NCBI GenBank assembly: GCA_946886675.1
Contig: CAMPIZ010000024.1
Span: forward strand, 1 to 11,560
Direction: 5' to 3'
From: an uncultured Flavobacterium sp.
Lineage (GTDB): Bacteria; Bacteroidota; Bacteroidia; Flavobacteriales; Flavobacteriaceae
Length of the DNA stretch: 11,560 nucleotides
Below, piece by piece: positions 8,034 through 11,560 of the stretch. The stretch's first letter is position 1. Each line of letters starts with the position of its first letter. Under the pieces are notes generated by a model, which did no database searches, was not told where the DNA came from, and worked only from the letters and a program-made list of their open reading frames with translations. Made by a program: the position numbers and the translations under genes.

Positions 8034-8609
8034 ATGGCCGAAAAGAAAACATGGAATAAAACAAACCAGTGGGTAGAAGAAATTGAACTGCTAAAAAGCA
8101 TTGTAAATAAAACCCCGCTTGTTGAAACAACAAAGTGGGGAGGTATTGTATATACCTATGATGATAAAAATGTTTTAGGCCTGGGTGGTTTTAAAAACTA
8201 CTTTACCATATGGTTTTTTAAAGGCGTGTTTCTTAAAGATGAGGCTAATTTACTTGTGAATGCAAACGAAGAAAACACTAAATCTTTAAGGCAATGGCGG
8301 TTTACTTCTAAAGATGATGTAAACGAAAAAATGATACTGCAGTATATATATGAAGCCATAGAGGTTGAAAAAGCCGGCCTGGAAATTAAGCCGCAGAAAA
8401 AAGAAACAGTAATACCATTACTGCTTCAGCAGGAAATGGATGCAAACACCGGTCTTCATGAAAATTTTTTACTGCTTACCCCCTTTAAGCAAAGGGAATA
8501 TTGTGAGTACATTGATACAGCAAAAAGGGAGGAAACAAAACTTTCGCGGCTGGAAAAAATAAAGCCCATGATTTTACAGGGCATCGGGCTCAATGATAAA
8601 TACAGATAA
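8034..8609 (+). CDS. YdeI family protein (DUF1801 domain plus OmdA-type C-terminal domain)
   Basis: This is a soluble protein of 191 residues. Residues about 16-110 resemble the DUF1801 / YdhG-like fold, which is related in shape to CyaY/frataxin (for example KWGGIVYTYDDKNVLGLG at 34-51 and the aromatic run YFTIWFFKGVFL at 56-67). Residues about 130-188 match the C-terminal motif of YdeI/OmpD-associated proteins, with a conserved F-K-Q-R-E-Y....DTAKREETKLSRLEKI pattern (151-176). Family names mention bacteriocin protection, but the biochemical function is not established and I do not assign one. It starts 6 bases after the pepT stop, so it is almost certainly co-transcribed with pepT. Its stop codon lies inside the bidirectional terminator at 8606-8645. 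Confidence 0.82.
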   Translation: MAEKKTWNKTNQWVEEIELLKSIVNKTPLVETTKWGGIVYTYDDKNVLGLGGFKNYFTIWFFKGVFLKDEANLLVNANEENTKSLRQWRFTSKDDVNEKMILQYIYEAIEVEKAGLEIKPQKKETVIPLLLQQEMDANTGLHENFLLLTPFKQREYCEYIDTAKREETKLSRLEKIKPMILQGIGLNDKYR

Positions 8610-8645
8610 AAAAAAGCCTCAGCAATTGCTGAGGCTTTTTTTTAT
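8606..8645. terminator. bidirectional Rho-independent terminator, 40-base perfect palindrome
   Basis: The 40 bases are perfectly self-complementary around 8625/8626. The core stem is GCCTCAGC (8616-8623) with GCTGAGGC (8628-8635) and an AATT loop, flanked by eight A on the left and eight T on the right. Read from either strand it forms a GC-rich hairpin followed by a U tract. It lies between the converging pepT-ydeI and nusB-yajC operons. Both TAA stop codons (8607-8609 plus, 8642-8644 minus) lie inside it. Confidence 0.95.
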
Positions 8646-8911
8646 TTCTGAAGCTTTTGAGATAGTTCAAGTGAGATGGCTGATCGCTCCATTTTAAGCT
8701 TTCCTGCCATAGTCTCGATAACAACAGTAGCTTCAGCCAGCTCGGCTATTTTACCATGTATACCGCTTTTGGTAACTATCCTGTCACCTACTTTAAGATT
8801 GCTCTCAAATTCTTTTTCTTTTTTTTGCCTTTTTTGCTGAGGTACTATCATAAAGAAATAGAATACTATAAATATCAGTATGATAGGCGCAAAGTTCATT
8901 ATTTGTTCCAT
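8642..8911 (-). CDS. yajC: preprotein translocase accessory subunit YajC
   Basis: YajC is a small inner-membrane protein that associates with SecDF and the SecYEG translocon in protein export. This one has 89 residues, typical for the family. It shows one N-terminal membrane segment (about 7-23, FAPIILIFIVFYFFMIV), followed by the YajC signature P-Q-Q-K-R-Q-K-K (24-31) and a cytosolic part with LKVGDRIVTKSGIHGKI (39-55). It is the last gene of the nusB operon, 24 bases after the DUF1573 gene. Transcription ends at the palindromic terminator that overlaps its stop codon. An in-frame Met at residue 5 is a possible alternative start, but the upstream ATG at 8911 fits the spacing well. Confidence 0.95.
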   Translation of the reverse strand: MEQIMNFAPIILIFIVFYFFMIVPQQKRQKKEKEFESNLKVGDRIVTKSGIHGKIAELAEATVVIETMAGKLKMERSAISLELSQKLQK

Positions 8912-8935
8912 GTGTCTGTATAGGATAAAAAATTA

Positions 8936-9412
8936 TTAGTGAGCAGCAGGTGTTACACCTATACCACTACCTTCTATAGTAGCAGTAAACTTAAGTATAT
9001 CTGTTCCGCCTTCTGTGTTAGAGTGTACATTTACGGTTTTACTCTGTTTACCGGATTTTCCGTTAGAGTCAAATACCACTTTAATCTCTCCGCTTTCACC
9101 CGGAGCTACAGGAGTTTTAGTCCATTCAGGAGCAGTACATCCACAGCTTGGTTTTACCTGGCTGATAATAAGCTCTCCCTCACCTTCATTTGTAAACTTA
9201 TAAATATGCTCTACTTTATCTCCCTGCTTTATAGTACCAAAATCGTGTTCCATACTTTCAAACTTGATAACAGGATTTTTTGTAGACTCAGAATGTGCAA
9301 TTTCAGCTTGTTTTGCAGTTTCGTCGTCAATTTTTAATGCTGCATTTTCTTTACATGAAGTAGCAAATACTAACGATGCTATGGCCAGCATAGCTGCTGA
9401 TTTTTTAAACAT
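8936..9412 (-). CDS. DUF1573 domain lipoprotein
   Basis: The protein has 158 residues. It begins with a lipoprotein signal: basic MFKKS, a hydrophobic stretch (6-17), and a lipobox-like FATSC with C20 as the likely lipidated residue. A charged linker (21-47) leads into a DUF1573 domain (about 48-145), an Ig-like beta fold. The domain shows the family pattern HDFGTIKQGDKV (56-67), YKFTNEG (71-77) and the invariant SCGCTAPEW (89-97), followed by VAPGESGEIKVVFDS (102-116). The protein should be anchored in the periplasmic side of a membrane or at the cell surface. A single Glu after CK does not make a convincing surface-export signal. The molecular function of DUF1573 proteins is not known to me. 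It lies 22 bases after nusB and 24 before yajC, so it is co-transcribed with both. Confidence 0.88.
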   Translation of the reverse strand: MFKKSAAMLAIASLVFATSCKENAALKIDDETAKQAEIAHSESTKNPVIKFESMEHDFGTIKQGDKVEHIYKFTNEGEGELIISQVKPSCGCTAPEWTKTPVAPGESGEIKVVFDSNGKSGKQSKTVNVHSNTEGGTDILKFTATIEGSGIGVTPAAH

Positions 9413-9434
9413 AACTTAGAATTTTTTAATTGTT

Positions 9435-10385
9435 TTACATTAAACCTCTTCCGGTTTTTACCAGTTTATTGTTGTTTTGATAGTCTTTAATAAGGTTATC
9501 AAGTATTCCGTTGATAAAAATACTGCTTTTTGGCGTAGAATACTCTTTTGCAATCTCAAGATATTCGTTAATTGTTACCTTAACCGGAATAGAAGGAAAC
9601 TTCAAAAACTCACAAATTGCCATTTTCAGTATAATGGCATCAACTTCAGCAATACGTTCGGTATCCCAGTTAGGGGTTTTATCTATAAATTCTTTTGACA
9701 GTTCGGATTCATTTAAAACCGTTTTTCTGAAAAGGTTCCTCACAAAATCTTTATCATCAGCGTCTTTATAAAGCTTAGGTACAAAAAAGTTATCCCTGCC
9801 ATCTACAGCCGGCTTTATTTGCTTAAGCTGTTTGCTTATCATGGTATTTACCAGCGGTATATCATCTACCCATGTAAGCTTATGGTCTTCAAGGTATTCA
9901 TACAACTTATCATTTGGAGCAATTACTTCTGTAAATAATTCAGAAATAAATTCCCTGTCTTCCTCATAGGTGTTTTCCCTGTTATGCATGTAAGCCTCAT
10001 ATTCCTTACTGGCTTTTATGGCATCTCTCAAAATAAGGATGTAGTCATCATTATTTTTCCAGTTATTTATTTTCCTGTCTGCAAGGGCTATGCTAAGGGA
10101 ATTATTTTCACTAAGCTGTAGTAAAACCGTATTGTTTATAAACTTTCTGTTAGGATTGCGTTCTTCGGCAGTTGCAAGGTGCTTTTTGCCGGACTTGTCT
10201 AAAAAGTCTTCCTCACTGTTTCTTATCTCTACAAGTGCAGACAGCATAACCAGGTAAAGGTCCTGAATATTTTCTATACTCTGAAAAAGAAATTTTTCTT
10301 CTTTTTCAAGACTGTCTGAACCATTTTGATGCATGGCATAAATTGACTGCATCACTTTTACACGAATATGTCTTCTGTTTAACAT
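9435..10385 (-). CDS. nusB: transcription antitermination factor NusB, long Bacteroidota form
   Basis: NusB binds boxA RNA with NusE (S10) to keep RNA polymerase reading through rRNA operons. The C-terminal part, about 210-303, is a clear NusB domain: DFVRNLFRKTV (213-223), NW..ERIAEVDAIILKMAICEF (239-260), VKVTINEYLEIAKEYS (268-283) and FINGILDNL (290-298). The N-terminus RRHIRVKVMQSIYAM (4-18) matches the RNA-binding first helix of ordinary NusB. Between them lie roughly 150 extra residues, making 316 against about 140 in E. coli. The insert is rich in charged and Asn residues and has no motif I recognise. The gene ends in ATG-TAA, 22 bases before the DUF1573 gene. It starts 27 bases from the hairpin at 10413-10440, so its expression may be tied to that leader. 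Confidence 0.93.
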   Translation of the reverse strand: MLNRRHIRVKVMQSIYAMHQNGSDSLEKEEKFLFQSIENIQDLYLVMLSALVEIRNSEEDFLDKSGKKHLATAEERNPNRKFINNTVLLQLSENNSLSIALADRKINNWKNNDDYILILRDAIKASKEYEAYMHNRENTYEEDREFISELFTEVIAPNDKLYEYLEDHKLTWVDDIPLVNTMISKQLKQIKPAVDGRDNFFVPKLYKDADDKDFVRNLFRKTVLNESELSKEFIDKTPNWDTERIAEVDAIILKMAICEFLKFPSIPVKVTINEYLEIAKEYSTPKSSIFINGILDNLIKDYQNNNKLVKTGRGLM

Positions 10386-10412
10386 CCGTCCGAAAGAACT
10401 TTTTAAAATTAA

Positions 10413-10440
10413 CGAAGCGAAAGAATTCTCTTTCGCTTCG
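10413..10440 (-). terminator. hairpin between the dehydrogenase gene and nusB, likely terminator or leader structure
   Basis: On the minus strand CGAAGCGAAAGA and TCTTTCGCTTCG pair perfectly over 12 bases around a GAAT loop. TTAATTTTAAAAA follows, a moderately T-rich tail. The position, 32 bases after the dehydrogenase stop, suits an intrinsic terminator. The stem is only moderately GC-rich and the T run is interrupted, so termination may be partial. The structure also falls in or next to the nusB leader. Confidence 0.65.
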
Positions 10441-10448
10441 CAAAAATA
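10441..10448 (-). promoter_or_regulatory. candidate -7 promoter box (TATTTTTG) for the nusB operon
   Basis: The minus strand reads TATTTTTG, a full match to TAnnTTTG, directly abutting the hairpin at 10413-10440. Transcription would start within the first arm of that hairpin, about 50 bases before the nusB ATG at 10385. No -33 TTG is seen at the usual spacing. A second, imperfect candidate (TAATTTTA, 10404-10411) lies closer to the gene. Confidence 0.45.
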
Positions 10449-10471
10449 GTAATATTATTTTTAAGGCTTAA

Positions 10472-11560
10472 TTATTTAGCCATTTCTTTTTTTCTGTCGT
10501 CAATACGCTTTTGCGCCATAAACATAGCTGCCTGATGCGTAGTGATACCGTTAGCTTCTGCAAAGGCAAATATTTCCAGGGTAGTGTTATAAATATTCTC
10601 TGTCCTTCTCATTGCTTCTGCCTTATCATATCCTACAATCTCAGCATAAACATTGATTATACCTCCCGCATTAATAAGGAAGTCTGGGGCATATAGAATA
10701 CCTTTATCCTGTAGTATTTTACCATGTACCTCTTCTACAGCAAGCTGGTTGTTTGCAGCACCTGCAACAACTTTAGCCTTAAGCCTGTCTATAGTACTGT
10801 CATTAATAGTAGCACCAAGAGCACATGGAGCATAAATATCAACATCTGCACTGTAAATATCTTCACCTACAAATATCTGAGCACCATATTTAGCGCCTAC
10901 TTCCTGCATTCTTGCTTCGTTAATATCAGATATGATAACAACCGCTCCTTCTTTAGTAAGATAATCAATAAGTGTTTCACCTACGTGGCCTGTACCTTGT
11001 ACCAGTACTTTTTTACCTTCCAGGTTATCAGTACCAAACTGATGCTTAGCAGCAGCTTTCATACCCATATAAACACCATAAGCTGTTACAGGAGAAGGGT
11101 TTCCTGAGCCACCTCTGCTTTCTGATATACCTGTAACATAAGGAGTCACATCTCTGATAAGATCCATATCAGGAGTAGTGGTACCCACATCCTCCGCAGT
11201 AATATATTTACCGCTAAGAGTGTGCACAAACTGCCCAAACCTTGTTATCATTTCAGGAGTCTTATCTATTTTAGAATCTCCAATGATAACAGCTTTACCG
11301 CCACCAAGGTTTAATCCTGATATAGCAGACTTATATGTCATTCCGCGTGATAGCCTTAACACATCGTTAAGCGCTTCCCATTCGTTTGCATACTTCCACA
11401 TTCTGGTACCGCCAAGCGCAGGACCTAAAACTGTATTATGAATACCAATTATTGCCTTTAAACCAGTATCTTTGTCATGACAGAAAACAACTTGTTCATG
11501 GTCATTAAAAGAAGCTTGTCCGAATACAGGATCTACTTTGGTAAGTTCATCAGGTTTAAC
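10472..11560 (-). CDS. Glu/Leu/Phe/Val dehydrogenase, leucine-dehydrogenase type, 5' end outside the window
   Basis: The frame is open from the stop at 10472 to the window edge, giving 362 residues and missing only a short N-terminus. The first internal ATG (11401) is not the start, because conserved family sequence (TVLGPALGGTR) precedes it. The enzyme reversibly deaminates a branched-chain amino acid to its keto acid with NAD+. Catalytic residues of the leucine dehydrogenase family are visible: Lys in GMTYKSA (about 11330), Lys in LNLGGGK (about 11294) and Asp in TAEDVGTT (about 11190). A Rossmann motif GTGHVG follows, then an acidic residue in ISDIN (about 10920) that fits NAD+ rather than NADP+. 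AGAANNQL and NAGGIINVYAE are also conserved. It could feed leucine breakdown, which would link it in pathway terms to the HMG-CoA-lyase-like gene about 10 kb away. Leucine specificity is inferred from the family, not proven. Confidence 0.92.
   Translation of the reverse strand, partial: VKPDELTKVDPVFGQASFNDHEQVVFCHDKDTGLKAIIGIHNTVLGPALGGTRMWKYANEWEALNDVLRLSRGMTYKSAISGLNLGGGKAVIIGDSKIDKTPEMITRFGQFVHTLSGKYITAEDVGTTTPDMDLIRDVTPYVTGISESRGGSGNPSPVTAYGVYMGMKAAAKHQFGTDNLEGKKVLVQGTGHVGETLIDYLTKEGAVVIISDINEARMQEVGAKYGAQIFVGEDIYSADVDIYAPCALGATINDSTIDRLKAKVVAGAANNQLAVEEVHGKILQDKGILYAPDFLINAGGIINVYAEIVGYDKAEAMRRTENIYNTTLEIFAFAEANGITTHQAAMFMAQKRIDDRKKEMAK

Noticed and set aside
8939..9337. Open frame of 132 codons on the plus strand opposite the DUF1573 gene
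   Set aside because: It is a shadow of the DUF1573 coding frame, which carries a lipoprotein signal and the SCGCT motif.
1..11560. Search for CRISPR arrays, tRNAs, insertion sequences, phage or defence genes
   Set aside because: No regularly spaced repeats, cloverleaf-like segments, transposase or nuclease motifs were seen. The identified genes are nearly all housekeeping.

Overview
The window looks like chromosomal core DNA from a member of the Bacteroidota, most likely a Flavobacteriaceae bacterium. Three things suggest this. The DNA is AT-rich and its starts lack Shine-Dalgarno sequences. Most intergenic gaps carry the Bacteroidota -7 promoter element TAnnTTTG. The gene set is also typical: an over-long NusB, a DUF1573 lipoprotein beside yajC, a leucine-dehydrogenase-type enzyme with the GGGK motif, and a very large multi-PAS hybrid kinase. 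I see no tRNA, rRNA, CRISPR array, insertion sequence, phage gene or other mobile element.

Left part (1-1792, minus strand): a 3'-truncated HMG-CoA-lyase-like gene lies downstream of pyrD (class 2 dihydroorotate dehydrogenase). A -7-like box precedes each start, so the two genes may be transcribed separately. Between pyrD and the next gene is a 101-base divergent promoter region.

Middle part (1894-8609, plus strand): a small HD-superfamily metal-dependent hydrolase is followed by a 1375-residue soluble sensor kinase. The kinase has two complete histidine-kinase cores on either side of a receiver domain, plus four PAS domains and one GAF-like domain. No response regulator gene accompanies it. 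Next come pepT (tripeptidase) and, 6 bases later, a YdeI-family protein, which probably form a two-gene operon. That operon ends in a 40-base perfect palindrome that also ends the converging yajC operon.

Right part (8642-11560, minus strand): a leucine-dehydrogenase-family gene runs off the right edge. It is followed by a hairpin, then a compact operon of nusB, a DUF1573 lipoprotein gene and yajC. The dehydrogenase-nusB gap holds overlapping terminator, promoter and possible alternative-pairing signals and is the most interesting non-coding stretch.

Most of the window is ordinary housekeeping. The points most worth a second look are the dual-core kinase, the nusB leader, the mirrored-stop terminator, the NusB insertion and the divergent residues in the lyase-like protein. 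I found no convincing wholly new system.
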